Below are positions 1 to 10,414 of a stretch of 64,000 bases of DNA, in pieces. The stretch is taken from NCBI RefSeq assembly GCF_003751225.1, contig NZ_RJKE01000001.1:8184001-8248000 (forward strand), given 5' to 3'. Position 1 is the first letter of the stretch. Every line of letters starts with the position of its first letter. Made by a program: the position numbers and the translations under genes. This DNA is from Actinocorallia herbida (lineage in GTDB: Bacteria > Actinomycetota > Actinomycetes > Streptosporangiales > Streptosporangiaceae). The notes under the pieces are model-generated. The model made no database searches, was not told the origin of the DNA, and saw only the letters and a list, made by a program, of their open reading frames with translations.

Positions 1-261
1 GATCGGGGTGCCGGAGTCGGAGACCGAGGCACCGCGAACGAGGCCGTCCGTCGGCTGCATGGAGATGGTCTTGACCACGTTGTCACCCAGGTGCTGGGCG
101 ACCTCGAGGGTCAGGGTCTTGGTCTCGGCACCGAGGGTGACGTCGACCTTGAGGGCGTTGTTGATCGGAGGCATCGCGTCGGCGGGGAACTCCACGTCGA
201 CGACCGGGCCGATGACCCGGGTGACGCGGCCGGTGCCGATCGCTACCGCAGTTGAAGACAT
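1..261 (-). CDS. atpD: ATP synthase F1 subunit beta, N-terminal part (cut by window edge)
   Basis: The first 87 codons of the catalytic beta subunit of F1Fo ATP synthase are present; the rest lies beyond the left edge. The start ATG is preceded by AAAAGGA at normal spacing. The translation has the typical beta-barrel opening, with [15 protein letters not shown] at residues 11-25 and [10 protein letters not shown] at about 69-78. The P-loop lies outside the window. The gene follows atpG by 8 bp and is the last subunit gene visible in an operon of atpB-E-F-H-A-G-D. Identification is secure from sequence and context. Confidence 0.95.
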   Translation of the reverse strand, partial: MSSTAVAIGTGRVTRVIGPVVDVEFPADAMPPINNALKVDVTLGAETKTLTLEVAQHLGDNVVKTISMQPTDGLVRGASVSDSGTPI

Positions 262-269
262 GTTCCTTT

Positions 270-1175
270 TCACTCCCCGCGACCGGCGTCGGCGAGCGCG
301 TCCGCGCCACCGACGATCTCGCTGATTTCCTGGGTGATCTCGGCCTGCCGCGCCTGGTTGGCCTGGCGCGAGTAGAGGTTGATCAGATCGTTGGCGTTGT
401 CCGTCGCCGACTTCATGGCCCGGCGCCGCGCCGCGTGCTCGGAGGCCGCGCCCTGGAGCAGCATGTGGAAGATGCGGCTCTCGATGTAGTTGGGCAGCAG
501 CAGGTCGAGCGCGGTGTCCGCCGACGGCTCGAAGTCGTAGGACGGGAGCGGACCATTGGCGTCGCGCTCCACCTCCTCGACCTGGAGCGGCAGCAGGCGC
601 TTGACCTGGGCCTCCTGGGTGAGCATCGAGACGAACTCGGTGTAGACCACGTGGATCTCACCGACCCCGCCCTCGGCGTCCGTCTTGAGGAAGTCCTCGA
701 CGAGCCGTCGCCCGACCCGCTCGGCGCTGGCGAAGTCCGGCTGTCCGGAGAAGCCGGACCAGAACCCGCCGAGTTCACGGTCACGGAACTGGTACCAGGT
801 GACGCCCTTGGTGCCGATCACGTACGGGACCGGCTCGCGGCCCTGTTCGCGCAGCATGGCCATGAGCGCCTCGGCCTCACGGATCACATTGGAGTTGTAG
901 CCGCCGCAGAAGCCGCGGTCCGACGTGATGATCAGTACCGCCGAGCGCTTGTCCTCCGGCTGCTCGCTGAGCAGCGGATGCTTCACGCCCGACCGATGGC
1001 TGACCAGCGCGGACAGCGCCGCGGTGATCTTGTCGGCGTACGGCTTGGAGGCGGCCACGCGCTCCTGGGCCTTGGTGATCCGGGAGGTGGCGATCAGCTC
1101 CTGCGCGCGCGTGATCTTCGCGGTCGAGGAGACCGACTTGATCTTGCCGCGCAGGACTCGAAGCTGAGCTCCCAT
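270..1175 (-). CDS. atpG: ATP synthase F1 subunit gamma
   Basis: This is the 301-residue central rotor shaft of F1Fo ATP synthase, coupling proton-driven rotation to catalysis in the alpha/beta hexamer. It opens with [15 protein letters not shown] and the N-terminal coiled-coil segment containing [14 protein letters not shown], and ends with a long helical segment containing the conserved run [16 protein letters not shown] starts 3 bp after the atpA stop, with AAGAAGG upstream. Length and both terminal helices match the actinobacterial family, so the gene looks intact. Confidence 0.97.
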   Translation of the reverse strand: MGAQLRVLRGKIKSVSSTAKITRAQELIATSRITKAQERVAASKPYADKITAALSALVSHRSGVKHPLLSEQPEDKRSAVLIITSDRGFCGGYNSNVIREAEALMAMLREQGREPVPYVIGTKGVTWYQFRDRELGGFWSGFSGQPDFASAERVGRRLVEDFLKTDAEGGVGEIHVVYTEFVSMLTQEAQVKRLLPLQVEEVERDANGPLPSYDFEPSADTALDLLLPNYIESRIFHMLLQGAASEHAARRRAMKSATDNANDLINLYSRQANQARQAEITQEISEIVGGADALADAGRGE

Positions 1176-1178
1176 GGA

Positions 1179-2816
<1,638 letters not shown>

Positions 2817-2833
2817 GATTCCTCTCTTGCCCT

Positions 2834-3643
2834 TCAGGCGATCCGCCGGCGCACGCCGTCAAGGCGTCCGGCGATCGTGCCGTCGATTGCCTCGTCCCCG
2901 AGCTGCACGGCGATGCCGCCGAGCACGGTGGGGTCGAGTTCGATGTTCAGGTGTACCTCGCGGCCGTAGGACGCGCCGAGCGCGGCCGCCAGCCGGGTCT
3001 GCTGGTCGCCGGTGAGGGCTACAGCGGTGCGCACGAGCGCGACGAGCCGGTTGCGCCGAGTGGCGACGAGCTTGCCGTAGGCGTCGAGCCCACGTTCCAG
3101 GCTACGTCCCCGCGGGTGGGTCGCGGCCTCGAGCGCGAGGGCCAGAGTCGGTCCGCCGACCTTGCCTTCCAGCAAGGAGGTGACCAGCTCGGCCTTGCGC
3201 TCCAGGGGCACCAGGTCCCCGGCCAGCGCGTTGCGCAGCTCGGTGTCGCCCGCGATGATCCGGCCGAAGCGGAACAGGTCCTCTTCCAGCTGGTCGAGCT
3301 GACCGGCCCGCTCCGCGGCGTCGGCCAGGGCCGCCACCGCGAACTGCTCGAACGCGTCGGTCAGCTCGGCGGACGAGCTCCAGCGGCGCTGGACGATCTC
3401 GCCGGCCAGCGTCGCCGCGGCGGTGCTGACCTTGCCCTCGAGCAGCGAGCCCAGCAGGGCCGCCTTCGCCTTGGCCGAAGCCGAGGGGTCGGACAGCGTG
3501 CGCCGCAGGCCGTGCTCGCGGTCCAGCAGGTGCAGGATCTCGAACAGTTCGGCGCCCAGCACACCGGCGTCCGTGGACGCCAGGATCTCCGGGAACCGCT
3601 CGTCGACCTCCGCCAGCGCGGCCCTGGTGACAGCTCCCGCCAT
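2834..3643 (-). CDS. atpH: ATP synthase F1 subunit delta
   Basis: This is the peripheral-stalk delta/OSCP subunit (269 residues), joining the b subunits to the top of F1. The length is typical of actinobacterial delta, which carries an insertion compared with about 180 residues elsewhere; it is not fused to the b subunit as in mycobacteria. The C-terminal strand region contains [17 protein letters not shown], a delta-type signature. Two starts are possible: GTG (3646, a 4-bp overlap with the atpF stop) or the adjacent ATG (3643). I chose ATG because AAGG is 7 bp upstream of it. Either way it is translationally coupled to atpF. Confidence 0.95.
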   Translation of the reverse strand: MAGAVTRAALAEVDERFPEILASTDAGVLGAELFEILHLLDREHGLRRTLSDPSASAKAKAALLGSLLEGKVSTAAATLAGEIVQRRWSSSAELTDAFEQFAVAALADAAERAGQLDQLEEDLFRFGRIIAGDTELRNALAGDLVPLERKAELVTSLLEGKVGGPTLALALEAATHPRGRSLERGLDAYGKLVATRRNRLVALVRTAVALTGDQQTRLAAALGASYGREVHLNIELDPTVLGGIAVQLGDEAIDGTIAGRLDGVRRRIA

Positions 3644-4197
3644 CACAGGGCCTTACCGGCGGCGTTGGACGTCTCGAGCTCCTCCAGGAAGCGGTCGACG
3701 ATGCGACGCTGGCGCGCCTCGTCCTCAAGGGACTCGCCGACGACACGACCGGCCAGGTCGACGGACAGCGCGCCGACCTCGGCACGCAGGGAGGCCAGGG
3801 CCTGAGCCCGCTCGGCCTCGATCTGCGCCTGGGCGTTCTCGACGATCCGCCGAGCCTCGACCTGGGCCTGCTCCTTCATCTCAGCGATGATCTGAGCGCC
3901 CTGCTCACGAGCCTCCTCGCGCAGGCGCGCCGCTTCCTGGCGGGCCTCCGAGAGCTGGTTCTTGTAAGCGTCGAGTGTCTGCTTGGCCTCGGCCTGGGCG
4001 TCCTCTGCCTTCTTGAGCCCGCCCTCGATGAGTTCGGTGCGCTCGGCGAGGGTCTTCTGAATCCGGGGAGTCAGGATCTTGCCGACGACCAGGACGACGA
4101 CGAGGAAGGCGAAGATTCCGACGACCAGCTCGTAGGTGTGCGGAATGAGGGGGTTGTTCCCCTCCTCCGCAGCGAGCAGTGAAGCTGCTGTGATCAT
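3643..4197 (-). CDS. atpF: ATP synthase Fo subunit b
   Basis: The b subunit (184 residues) forms the membrane-anchored peripheral stalk. One N-terminal transmembrane helix (about residues 22-44, ELVVGIFAFLVVVLVVGKIL) is followed by a long charged, Ala/Glu-rich coiled coil typical of b. It is preceded by atpE and overlaps the start of atpH. A purine-rich AAAGG lies about 12 bp upstream, a rather long spacing. Confidence 0.96.
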   Translation of the reverse strand: MITAASLLAAEEGNNPLIPHTYELVVGIFAFLVVVLVVGKILTPRIQKTLAERTELIEGGLKKAEDAQAEAKQTLDAYKNQLSEARQEAARLREEAREQGAQIIAEMKEQAQVEARRIVENAQAQIEAERAQALASLRAEVGALSVDLAGRVVGESLEDEARQRRIVDRFLEELETSNAAGKAL

Positions 4198-4229
4198 GGT
4201 GTTCGCAGCCTTTCGTCAGTTGAAGCTGA

Positions 4230-4460
<231 letters not shown>

Positions 4461-4476
4461 TTACTCCTTCAGTTGG

Positions 4477-4495
4477 CCGGTGGAGGTTCCACCGG
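4477..4495 (-). other. intercistronic hairpin between atpB and atpE
   Basis: A perfect 8-bp inverted repeat (CCGGTGGA / TCCACCGG, 3-nt loop) lies in the 79-bp spacer between atpB and atpE. There is no U-run, so it is more likely an RNA-stability or processing element raising atpE expression than a terminator. The structure is read directly; the role is inferred. Confidence 0.45.
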
Positions 4496-4533
4496 TCTGG
4501 TCCATGGGGATAGAGGCCTTGTGACTTGTCGAC

Positions 4534-5328
4534 TCAGTGGTCGGCGTGCAGACCGCTGCCGATGTACATCGCGGCCAGCATGGTGAAGAGGAAGGCCTGC
4601 AGGAACTGGATGAACATCTCGAAGGCGGTCATGAGGATGGTCATGACGACGCCGAGCACACCGACGGGGGCGCCGAGGAGGGTCGGGTTCTCGATGAGGA
4701 ACCAGTAGCCCACGAGGCTGAAGAAGGCCAGGATGATGTGGCCGGCGAACATGTTCGCGAAGAGTCGGACCGCGTGCGTGAACGGCGCGAGCACGAACGT
4801 GGAGAGGTACTCGATCGGTACGAGCAGCACGTAGATCGGCTTGGGCAGGCCCGGGGGGATGAGGTTGGTGAAGTACTTCACCGGCCCCTGGTGCTTCATG
4901 CCCAGGTAGATCTTGAGGAAGTACACGCTCAGCGCGAGAACCGCGGGGAACGCGATGTGCGACGCGACCGGGAACTGGATGATCGGGACGACCGCGAAGA
5001 TGTTCCACACCCAGATCAGGAGGAACATCGACAGCAGGAGCGGCATCCAACGCTCGGCGTCCTTGCCCAGGAACGGGCGGGCGACCTGGTCGCGGACGAA
5101 GATGTAGCCCATCTCGCCGACGTTCTGCATGCCGCGCGGCACCAGCTTCGGCTTGGCGAACGCGCTCCACGCCAGGGCGCAGGTGACGACGACGCCCAGA
5201 AGGGCCATGAGGACCGGCTTGGTCAGCCATTCGGGTCCGCCGGCGAACAGCGGCGGGAAGTCGAACAGTTCAGCGCCCGGCGGCGTGAACTCGCCACCGG
5301 ATGAGGCGAGCACGACTGCAGTACTCAC
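4534..5328 (-). CDS. atpB: ATP synthase Fo subunit a
   Basis: This is the stator subunit (264 residues) forming the proton half-channels against the c-ring. It has about five to six hydrophobic helices; the essential Arg is in HAVRLFANMF, and ILMTAFEMFIQFLQAF lies in the last helix. I chose GTG at 5328 because GAGGTG lies 6 bp upstream; a longer frame upstream to 5367 adds a non-hydrophobic, Arg/His-rich stretch unlike family N-termini. First true Fo subunit gene of the operon. Confidence 0.95.
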   Translation of the reverse strand: MSTAVVLASSGGEFTPPGAELFDFPPLFAGGPEWLTKPVLMALLGVVVTCALAWSAFAKPKLVPRGMQNVGEMGYIFVRDQVARPFLGKDAERWMPLLLSMFLLIWVWNIFAVVPIIQFPVASHIAFPAVLALSVYFLKIYLGMKHQGPVKYFTNLIPPGLPKPIYVLLVPIEYLSTFVLAPFTHAVRLFANMFAGHIILAFFSLVGYWFLIENPTLLGAPVGVLGVVMTILMTAFEMFIQFLQAFLFTMLAAMYIGSGLHADH

Positions 5329-5440
5329 TTGTTCACCTCGGTGGGCACGGTGGTCCGCTCGCTGCACTCGCGCACTGTGGCGTTCCCTTCAAGCTGAGAT
5401 CGGATCAAAAACCGGCTGACCGGATGCGTGGCACCGGCGG

Positions 5441-5656
5441 TCAGCGACCGTATTTCACGTAGACCAGGTAGACGGCGAGCACCACACCGATCACCAACCC
5501 GACCGGCTTGAACAGCACCCACCCGGTCAGATAGGTGGCAAACCAACCCGCGCCGCCCCAGATGGCCATTCCCGAGAGGATGTAGCTCGGTACCGACCAC
5601 ATGGCGTCTGCGAAGCTGGGGCCCGCCTCTCTGGATGGTGCCTCGTGCTCGCTCAT
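5441..5656 (-). CDS. small AtpZ/AtpI-like membrane protein
   Basis: A 71-residue protein with a short polar N-terminus and two predicted transmembrane helices (about 23-45 and 49-68), the second ending in KYGR. Size, topology and position just before atpB match the AtpZ/AtpI-type small proteins linked to Fo assembly or c-ring insertion. It lies 36 bp after the larger AtpI-like gene. The family assignment rests on context and topology, as the sequence has no strong motif. No strong ribosome binding site is visible. Confidence 0.75.
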   Translation of the reverse strand: MSEHEAPSREAGPSFADAMWSVPSYILSGMAIWGGAGWFATYLTGWVLFKPVGLVIGVVLAVYLVYVKYGR

Positions 5657-5692
5657 CGCGTTCCGGACAATAGCAGGCTAGGTGCGGACTGG

Positions 5693-6148
5693 TCATATCG
5701 GAGTAGCCCCGTGCGACGCGCGCTCGTTGGCGTCGTCGCTGCGGGCAGCACCGGCGGGTTCATCGATATAGGGCTTTCGTGTGTCGAGGGTGATCCGGAA
5801 CTCGGCGACGATCCAGGCGACCGCGAGGGCCACCACGGTCCAGCCGAAAACCACGGTGTCGAAAACCGTGACACCCTTCACCGCCGAAACCAGGATCATC
5901 ATGGCGAGGACCTTGAGCACATAGCTGGCGAGGCCCGCGATCATGACGGTCTGCGGCGAGATCTTCGAAGCCCAGTTCACGACGTACGCGCTGAGTGAGA
6001 AGAAGGCGATCACGGCCACCGCGCCGAGTGCCGCGCCGAGCCCCCCTTCGATCCCGGCGACAAGGCTGCCGACGGCGATCGCGATGACTCCCGCGAGGGA
6101 GACGGGGAGGGCTGCGCCGGCGAAGAGGCGCTTTCCAGTCGAGTCCAT
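5693..6148 (-). CDS. atpI: AtpI-like membrane protein
   Basis: A 151-residue protein with four predicted membrane helices (about 12-32, 36-57, 68-88, 97-116) and a polar C-terminal tail. It is the first gene of the ATP synthase operon, the usual position of the poorly conserved AtpI, thought to help c-ring assembly and cation handling. GGAG lies just upstream of the ATG. A CRP-type palindrome lies 42 bp upstream. The sequence is too variable to call from motif alone, so the symbol is positional. Confidence 0.75.
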   Translation of the reverse strand: MDSTGKRLFAGAALPVSLAGVIAIAVGSLVAGIEGGLGAALGAVAVIAFFSLSAYVVNWASKISPQTVMIAGLASYVLKVLAMMILVSAVKGVTVFDTVVFGWTVVALAVAWIVAEFRITLDTRKPYIDEPAGAARSDDANERASHGATPI

Positions 6149-6189
6149 GAGGGCTCCGGGGTGGTTACGTTACGTGTTCGTCTCTACTT

Positions 6190-6205
6190 AGTGAAAGCTA
6201 TCACA
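6190..6205. promoter_or_regulatory. CRP/GlxR-like operator before the ATP synthase operon
   Basis: Read on the minus strand, the site is TGTGATAGCTTTCACT. It matches the CRP-family consensus TGTGA-N6-TCACA at 9 of 10 half-site bases. It sits 42-57 bp upstream of the atpI start, in the 111-bp gap after wecA. Actinobacterial CRP/GlxR proteins use this consensus and are known to regulate respiratory genes. The match is read directly; regulation is inferred. Confidence 0.5.
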
Positions 6206-6259
6206 AGCCTAGGGAACTCCGGCAATTACCCCCCGGGTAACCGGCATGCGAACGGCAGG

Positions 6260-7438
6260 TTACGCGTGCTGCCGCGTCCTGTCCCCGGGGCCCGCGGCCG
6301 CGGCCTCGACCTCCGCCTGGAAGGCCCTTCTGGCGATGATGCGCGGGACGCCGACCATGAGGGCCGCGCCCAGGGCGGCGACACAGAGAGTGATGAACAG
6401 CACGAGCGCCTGCCAGGTCGGCGGATCCGGCGGCACGAACGACATGGCCACCATGCAGGCGCCGACCAGGCCGACCCAGCCGTACATGATGAGCACCGAG
6501 CGGCGGTGGGAGTGGCCGAGGCGCAGCAGGCGGTGGTGCAGGTGCTGCTTGTCCGGCGCGAAGGGCGACAGGCCCTGGTTGGTGCGCCGCCAGACCGCGA
6601 GCAGCATGTCGGCGAACGGCACGACGGTCACCATCGGCACGAGCAGCAGCGGCAGCCAGAGCGGGAAGATCAGGTACTTCTCGGCGATCGCGGTGTCGAA
6701 CAGCGCGATGAGCTGGATCGTCGCGGCCGACAGCAGCAGGCCGATGAGCATCGAGCCGGTGTCGCCCATGAAGATGCGGGCCGGGTGGAAGTTGTGCGCG
6801 AGGAAGCCCGCGCAGATCCCGACGAGCACCGCGGCGATCATCGCGGGGCCGATGAGCAGCGGGATGTCGACGACCTCGGCGAGCCGGTAGCCCAGCAGGA
6901 ACAGCGCGAAGGCGGCGATGCCGACGACGCCCGCGGCCAGGCCGTCGAGGCCGTCGATGAAGTTCACCGCGTTGATCGTGGCGACCACGATGAAGACGGT
7001 CAGGGGCACCCCGTAGACCGGGGAGAGCGCGAGCGAGCCGCCGTCCAGGCGCGGGAGCGCGCTGAGCTGGACACCGTTCATGATGAGGATGCCGGAGGCG
7101 GCGATCTGCCCGGCGAGCTTGGTCAGCGCGTCGATGTCCCACAGGTCGTCGGCGATGCCGAGCAGCACGATGAGGGCGCCGGAGAGGATGACCGCGTTGG
7201 CGGTCTTGGTCTCGATGAAGACCTGGGTCATGTGCGGCAGCGCGCGGGCCATCACCAGGGCGCCGAGGAGGCCGCCGAACATCGCCAGGCCCCCGATGCG
7301 CGGGGTGGGCACCTTGTGCACGTCGCGGTCGCGGACCGCGGCCTGGGCGCCCATGGCGATCGCCAGGCTCTTCACCGGGGAGACGAGCAGGTAGGTCACG
7401 GCGATCCCGGTGAGGATCACCAGCAGATACTCCCGCAC
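6260..7438 (-). CDS. wecA: WecA-type undecaprenyl-phosphate GlcNAc-1-phosphate transferase
   Basis: A 392-residue, roughly eleven-helix enzyme of the MraY/WecA family. It transfers a HexNAc-1-phosphate from a UDP-sugar to a polyprenyl phosphate and so starts cell-wall linker or polysaccharide synthesis. Signatures are VPTPRIGG (about residues 43-50), the Mg-binding DD of GIADDLWDID, the NFIDGLDGLAAG motif, the GDTGSM motif and the WecA-type HLHHRLLRLGHSHRR cytoplasmic loop. The start is GTG with GGGGGTGA upstream. Lying before the atp operon is conserved in actinobacteria (the rfe position). Confidence 0.93.
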   Translation of the reverse strand: MREYLLVILTGIAVTYLLVSPVKSLAIAMGAQAAVRDRDVHKVPTPRIGGLAMFGGLLGALVMARALPHMTQVFIETKTANAVILSGALIVLLGIADDLWDIDALTKLAGQIAASGILIMNGVQLSALPRLDGGSLALSPVYGVPLTVFIVVATINAVNFIDGLDGLAAGVVGIAAFALFLLGYRLAEVVDIPLLIGPAMIAAVLVGICAGFLAHNFHPARIFMGDTGSMLIGLLLSAATIQLIALFDTAIAEKYLIFPLWLPLLLVPMVTVVPFADMLLAVWRRTNQGLSPFAPDKQHLHHRLLRLGHSHRRSVLIMYGWVGLVGACMVAMSFVPPDPPTWQALVLFITLCVAALGAALMVGVPRIIARRAFQAEVEAAAAGPGDRTRQHA

Positions 7439-7610
7439 GCCGTCACCCCCGTTCCGCCTGATCTGCCCCTGTGCCTGATGTGACGTCCGCCGTCCGGCTC
7501 CGGTTGGCGGCGCGGCCTCACGATCAGGACACCTTACGCCTTCCGATCGTCCTGGATGTGCTTTCCACGGCCTTCGTCCTCGTCACATCTCCCGCCCGTC
7601 CCGAAGGCGG

Positions 7611-8696
7611 TCAGTAGACCTGGCGGGTCTCCCCGCACGAGACCGGCTCGAACGCCCACTGGTCGCCCCTATGACTCTGCGTACCCACACAGGCACGATA
7701 GAAGAGATGGCCGGACAGCTTGTTGACCGCCATCCGACTGGTCCAACGGCCGGAGCTGTCCCTGCTGTTCCAGTACGTCCAGGTGTCTATGCGCCGGCCG
7801 TCCTCGTCGGTGAAGGTCACGATCACCCCGGGCAGCCTGCGGTCCTCCGCCAGATCCCGGATCCGCAGCAGCGTCCGGGCCTCCCCGCCGCCTCCCCTGC
7901 GGCGCGCGCGCTCCGCCTCTCCCCAGGGCTCGGCCGACACCTCGGGGCCTCCCGGGAACTCCTTGGCCGAGAACGGGACGGGGCCGCCACGGCCCTTCCG
8001 CCCGCTCACCGCGCCGAATCCGAGCGGGCCGCCCAGGTCGTTGGCGAAGCGGGAGCCCAAGGGCAGGGGGGCCTCGCGCTGCGCGCCCGGAAGAACGGTG
8101 CCGACCGGAGCCCGGTAGACGGTGACGGTCCGGCCGGGGCGCAGGACGGTCCTGCCGCCTTCCTTCTTGATCAGCACCTCGCGCGCCCACAGCCCCTCGG
8201 TGAACGCCGAGGTGAAGGACTTGGGGAAGCGGTAGGAGATCACGCCGTCCGCGGGCGCGCCCGTGCCCTTGCGCTTGCGCGGCTCGAGCACCCGGCAGCC
8301 GTGGCACGCGGGCCGGTCCCGCGGCGTCGCCTCGGCCATCCGGGGACCGCGCAGCCTGCCGGGACCCGGCGCGGCGGGGTCGCCGACCGGGTGGAAGACC
8401 GGCGAGTGGTGCTCGTCCCAGGCCTCGCCCGTGGCGAACTGGACCCCCGCCGTCCAGCCGTCCCGCCTGCGGTCGGTGAGCGTGAAGCGGACGGTGACGG
8501 CGTCCTCGGTGATCTGGTACTCGCCGGTCGCCCGGATCTGCCGGAAGGCCGCGCCCTCGCCGTCAGCGGTCTTGAACCCGCCTTCGGCGAGGACGGTCTG
8601 GGGCGCCCGCTCCTCGGCGAGACCGGGCACGCCGAGGAGCGCGAAGCCCAGCGAAAGGGCCCCGCAGACGAAAAGCACGGTGGTGACGCGTGGCAT
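7611..8696 (-). CDS. secreted protein, larger member of a local paralogous family
   Basis: A 361-residue protein of unknown function. The N-terminus is a Sec signal peptide (hydrophobic run about 5-24, cleavage near GLAEE). The region about 40-105 resembles the two smaller downstream-numbered neighbours: a beta-rich segment with the pattern DGWTAGVQFATGEAWDEHH. A middle stretch has CHGC, and the C-terminal part has Cys residues in RACVGT and PVSCGE that may form a disulfide. GGGAG lies 9 bp upstream of the ATG. The gene interrupts the conserved Sua5-wecA neighbourhood. Confidence 0.75.
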   Translation of the reverse strand: MPRVTTVLFVCGALSLGFALLGVPGLAEERAPQTVLAEGGFKTADGEGAAFRQIRATGEYQITEDAVTVRFTLTDRRRDGWTAGVQFATGEAWDEHHSPVFHPVGDPAAPGPGRLRGPRMAEATPRDRPACHGCRVLEPRKRKGTGAPADGVISYRFPKSFTSAFTEGLWAREVLIKKEGGRTVLRPGRTVTVYRAPVGTVLPGAQREAPLPLGSRFANDLGGPLGFGAVSGRKGRGGPVPFSAKEFPGGPEVSAEPWGEAERARRRGGGGEARTLLRIRDLAEDRRLPGVIVTFTDEDGRRIDTWTYWNSRDSSGRWTSRMAVNKLSGHLFYRACVGTQSHRGDQWAFEPVSCGETRQVY

Positions 8697-8798
8697 CCGT
8701 GGCGCTCCCGGCGGTCATCGCGGAATCGGGCCCCGGCATCGTATCCGCGGGCGCCGCGCCCGTTCCGGGGAATGCGCGACGCAGGGCGCGCGGATTTT

Positions 8799-9242
8799 TC
8801 AGAAGAGTTTCTGCCAGGCCCCGTACTTACGGCCCTTGGTGGTGCTCGTGGCTTTCAGCGCGACCTCGCGGACCTGGAAATGCGTGGCGGCGGTCGCCCA
8901 GAAGAGGCCGTAGTTCATCGTGAACGGCCCGTCCATCGGCTTGCCGTTCGCGCGGACCCGGAAGTAGACCTCGGACTCGGTCCAATTCTTCCCGTTCCAG
9001 GCCCGGAACTGCACCCCCGGTGACCAGCCGTTCTTTCCGAAGTCGTGGAGCACGCCCTTCGCCGACACCGAGGCGTCCTCGCGGGTGTATGTGCCGTACG
9101 CCTTGACGGACTTCAACGGCTTGGTCTTCCCCTCCGCGGTCACCCACTTCTTCGTCACCTTCGCGCTCGGCGCCGCCTGGACGGGAACCGTCCAGGTCGT
9201 GCCCAGTACGACGGCCAGCGCCAGCACCGCGATGCGCCGCAT
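8799..9242 (-). CDS. small secreted protein, paralog A
   Basis: A 147-residue protein with a clear signal peptide (MRRIAVLALAVVLG, cleavage near VQAAPSA). The mature part is basic and beta-rich, with WSPGVQFRAWNGKNW and ending YGAWQKLF. Start chosen at ATG 9242, with GAGGGGG upstream. It is closely related to the next gene (9594-10064): both open MRRIA, share PGVQFR.W, and end YGAW.KL. Function unknown; an extracellular binding or inhibitor role is possible but unsupported. Confidence 0.8.
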   Translation of the reverse strand: MRRIAVLALAVVLGTTWTVPVQAAPSAKVTKKWVTAEGKTKPLKSVKAYGTYTREDASVSAKGVLHDFGKNGWSPGVQFRAWNGKNWTESEVYFRVRANGKPMDGPFTMNYGLFWATAATHFQVREVALKATSTTKGRKYGAWQKLF

Positions 9243-9490
9243 GTCCGCGCCCCCTCTGATGATCGCCCGCCCGATTTCCGAAAGGGGACTGTACCGAGCA
9301 CCGAATGCGTGGACTTTTGGCCCGGCCACCGAAGAATGTCGGTCGGATAAACATTCGGTGTCCGCCGAACCTCCCGGGCGCCCTCGGCATCTAAGCCGCC
9401 CCCGCCCACCGCGGGAACGGCCCCGCACACGTCCGGGCCCCTCACCTGAGGCGACTACGCAGAGCCAGAGGCCGCTGACAGGCCTTTTCC

Positions 9491-9502
9491 GGTTGCATGT
9501 GA
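9491..9502. repeat. upstream element copy 1 (GGTTGCATGTGA)
   Basis: This 12-bp sequence is identical to the copy at 10316-10327. It lies 249 bp upstream of the paralog A start, against 252 bp for paralog B. A shared operator or duplication remnant is inferred. Confidence 0.45.
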
Positions 9503-9537
9503 GGTCGGTCATAATCTCCAGGACGGTGCGCAAAAGA

Positions 9538-9568
9538 AGGCCCGGCACCTCGGGAAGGTGCCGGGCCT
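9538..9568 (-). terminator. intrinsic terminator of secreted paralog B
   Basis: A perfect 13-bp stem (AGGCCCGGCACCT / AGGTGCCGGGCCT) with a 5-nt loop is followed on the minus strand by TCTTTTG. It lies 25 bp after the stop of the gene ending at 9594. Confidence 0.85.
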
Positions 9569-9593
9569 GGGAGCTCACCGATGAAGGGGGCTC

Positions 9594-10064
9594 CTAGCGG
9601 AGCTTCTTCCAAGCGCCGTACTTCGCGCCCTTCAGGTCGGCGGTGATCTTAAGAGCACCTTCCCGCACCTGGAGCTTGGTCCCCGTGGTGGTCCACAGGG
9701 CGTCCTTCGAGTTGAACTTGTACACGCCGTCGACCGGAGTGGAGTAGTTGCTCGTCACGAAGAGCACCTTGGACTCGTGCCACTGGCCGTCACGCCAGAC
9801 GCGGAACTGGACGCCGGGCGCCGTCCCGTTCTTGGAGAGGTCCTGGATGTACCCCTTGACGACGAACTTCTTCGTCTTGGTGTTGTAGCTGAACTTCCCG
9901 CCGGCCTTGACCGCCCGGAAGATCGCCTTGTTGCCCTTGTTGGTGACCCAGCTCTTGGTCACCTTCTTCGCCCCGGCGGGGGCGGCTCCGGCGGGGGTCG
10001 CGGCCAGGACCATGCCACCGCCCAGGGCGACGGCGGTAGCGGTAACCGCAGCGATGCGCCGCAT
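9594..10064 (-). CDS. small secreted protein, paralog B
   Basis: A 156-residue protein with a signal peptide (MRRIAAVTATAVALGGG, cleavage at about AGAAPAG) and a basic, Lys-rich beta-type mature domain. It contains TAPGVQFRVWRDGQW and ends KYGAWKKLR. AAGGAG lies 8 bp before the ATG. Clear paralog of the 8799-9242 gene and more distantly of 7611-8696, so a local duplication. No enzymatic motif is visible and no family name is recognised. It has its own terminator, so it is probably monocistronic. Confidence 0.8.
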   Translation of the reverse strand: MRRIAAVTATAVALGGGMVLAATPAGAAPAGAKKVTKSWVTNKGNKAIFRAVKAGGKFSYNTKTKKFVVKGYIQDLSKNGTAPGVQFRVWRDGQWHESKVLFVTSNYSTPVDGVYKFNSKDALWTTTGTKLQVREGALKITADLKGAKYGAWKKLR

Positions 10065-10414
10065 GTGATCACTCCTTGATCTGATCTCTCGCCTACTCGG
10101 GGTCGGACTGTAGCGGTTTGCCAAAGATCAGGTTTATGCGCCACATACGCGGAGAATGCGCCGTGCCGAAATCTGCCGATTTTCGGAACCGACCGGCGCC
10201 CTCCCGCATCGAAGCAGGGATGCTCCGGAGGGCCGCACGACGCTGAGTGACGGTTCGCGGCGACCCCCACCAGGGACAATGCACACCGCATTCGCATGAT
10301 CACTGACATGCGTCAGGTTGCATGTGACCTTCTTCACAGTTTGCCGATACGCGGGGTTTCCCGTTTCGTCGAACGGGCTGCGAGCTGCGCTGCGTCCGCG
10401 AGAGACTGCGCCCG
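10065..10414. other. divergent intergenic region
   Basis: This 350-bp gap separates divergent genes. It contains the second GGTTGCATGTGA copy and a TACAGTCC element about 40 bp before secreted paralog B. No convincing gene is seen. Confidence 0.5.
10316..10327. repeat. upstream element copy 2 (GGTTGCATGTGA)
   Basis: This is the second copy of the 12-bp element, 252 bp upstream of the paralog B start. On the minus strand it reads TCACATGCAACC followed by a GA-containing stretch in both copies. Confidence 0.45.

Larger units (their letters stand above)
9243..9593. other. intergenic region between the two small secreted paralogs
   Basis: This 351-bp gap holds the terminator of the upstream paralog and the leader of paralog A. 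GGTTGCATGTGA at 9491-9502 recurs about 250 bp upstream of the other paralog. TACAGTCC (minus strand), about 40 bp before the start codon, also recurs there and may be a -10 region. No gene is visible. Confidence 0.5.

Noticed and set aside
9243-9350. c-di-AMP (ydaO-type) riboswitch upstream of the secreted protein
   Set aside because: ACCGAAT-like words occur, but the conserved pseudoknot elements cannot be assembled.
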